A program made the translations under genes and the position numbers. Shown here piece after piece: positions 63,613 to 64,000 of a stretch of DNA of 64,000 bases. The notes under the pieces are model-generated. The model ran no database searches. It saw only the letters and a list, made by a program, of their open reading frames with translations, and was not told the origin of the DNA. Position 1 is the stretch's first letter. Each line of letters opens with the position of its first letter. The stretch covers positions 1-64,000 of the forward strand of contig JBBSFE010000011.1 of assembly GCA_038239005.1 (NCBI GenBank). Reading direction: 5' to 3'. The stretch is from DASXHD01 sp038239005 (GTDB taxonomy: Bacteria > Myxococcota_A > Polyangia > Polyangiales > Polyangiaceae).

Positions 63613-64000
63613 ATGGCGGGGAAGACGACGCAAGACGCGCGGCTCGAGAGCGCGACGCCGGTCATGCGTCAGTTCCTCGAAGCGAAAGCGGAGCACGCGG
63701 ATGCGCTGCTCTTTTTTCGGATGGGAGATTTCTACGAGCTCTTCTACGAGGACGCAGGCATCGCCGCGCGCGCACTCGACCTGACGCTCACCGCGCGAAA
63801 CAAAGACAAGGAGAACGCGATCCCGATGGCGGGCGTGCCGTATCACGCGGCGGGCTCGTACATTCAGCGGCTGCTCGACCAAGGGTTCAAAGTCGCCATC
63901 TGCGAGCAAATGGCGGATCCGGCCAAAACCAAGGGGATCGTGCCACGCAAAGTGGTGCGCGTGGTCACGCCCGGGATCGCATTCGACGACGGCGGGCTCG
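63613..64000 (+). CDS. mutS: DNA mismatch repair protein MutS (N-terminal part, cut by window edge)
   Basis: MutS recognises mismatches. The N-terminal mismatch-binding domain is clear: TPVMRQFLEAKAEHADALLFFRMGDFYELFYEDAGIAARALDLTLT includes the FxE-containing loop GDFYELF (Phe36-equivalent). PMAGVPYHAAGSYIQRLLDQGFKVAICEQMADPAKTKGIVPRKVVRVVTPG follows. ATG 63613 is three bases after the previous stop. Domains II-V, including the ATPase, lie beyond the window. Confidence 0.96.
   Translation, partial: MAGKTTQDARLESATPVMRQFLEAKAEHADALLFFRMGDFYELFYEDAGIAARALDLTLTARNKDKENAIPMAGVPYHAAGSYIQRLLDQGFKVAICEQMADPAKTKGIVPRKVVRVVTPGIAFDDGGL

Noticed and set aside
61405..63909. 834-aa antisense ORF on the minus strand
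   Set aside because: It overlaps two recognisable genes, has a strong Arg/Glu/His/Ala bias typical of GC3-rich shadows, and shows no family motif.

Overview
This is a GC-rich, almost fully coding stretch of chromosome. Most ORFs have strong GC bias at the third codon position, and antisense shadow ORFs are common. Many lipoproteins carry Asp/Gly/Ala/Thr-rich linkers after the lipobox and Cys-rich tags. Together with two IgGFc-binding-type surface proteins, an MJ0042 zinc-ribbon/TPR protein and a PilY1 minor-pilin operon, this points to a predatory or social deltaproteobacterium, most likely Myxococcota (Polyangia-like). That placement is inference from gene content; no rRNA gene is present.

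Layout. 1-122: probable 3' end of an ISAzo13-like transposase. 318-3032 (minus): IgGFc-type lipoprotein and a seven-blade WD40 protein. 3071-6941 (plus): secreted zinc protease, comM/yifB, recA and a heptad-repeat coiled-coil protein. 6918-12951: a methyltransferase, then a divergent locus with a C-terminally membrane-anchored protein facing a 57-aa ORF and an SMC/Rad50-like ATPase with a CPLC motif, then a CPBP protease. 12950-14807 (plus): 42-aa membrane peptide, PAP2 phosphatase, outer-membrane-like protein. 14804-16239 (minus): GH6-like lipoprotein and a Tudor-like protein. 16288-16434: a tRNA-like element with an expanded core. 16458-18670 (plus): beta-helix lipoprotein and GNAT. 18716-37499 is a continuous minus-strand block: a winged-helix regulator; two CPA-type antiporters, an MscS channel, a MOP flippase and a LysE exporter; three lipoproteins; and a minor-pilin operon (fimT-pilV-pilW-pilX-pilY1-lipoprotein) whose junctions nearly all overlap. 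37673-40869: lipoprotein, a four-helix-bundle gene bracketed by hexanucleotide arrays, an RNase HII-like gene and a dksA-like gene. 40891-49010: uvrA, a trans-sulfuration enzyme and a 1329-aa zinc-ribbon/TPR membrane protein. 49141-51492: a RAYT transposase and an alpha/beta hydrolase with an apparent N-terminal frameshift. 51520-58305: rsmA, DUF58, MoxR and DUF4350 genes on the minus strand, interrupted by a plus-strand IgGFc paralogue. 58383-64000 (plus): a 58-aa small protein, two large lipoproteins and the start of mutS.

Functional themes are DNA maintenance (recA, uvrA, mutS, comM, RNase HII-like), type IV pilus tip/minor pilins, cell-surface lipoproteins, ion and osmotic homeostasis, and one uncharacterised ATPase/membrane-protein locus that is the best candidate for an undescribed system. 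No CRISPR array, rRNA or canonical tRNA was found. The longest stretch without a gene is about 250 bp (38711-38960), holding a hexanucleotide array; no gap exceeds 300 bp.
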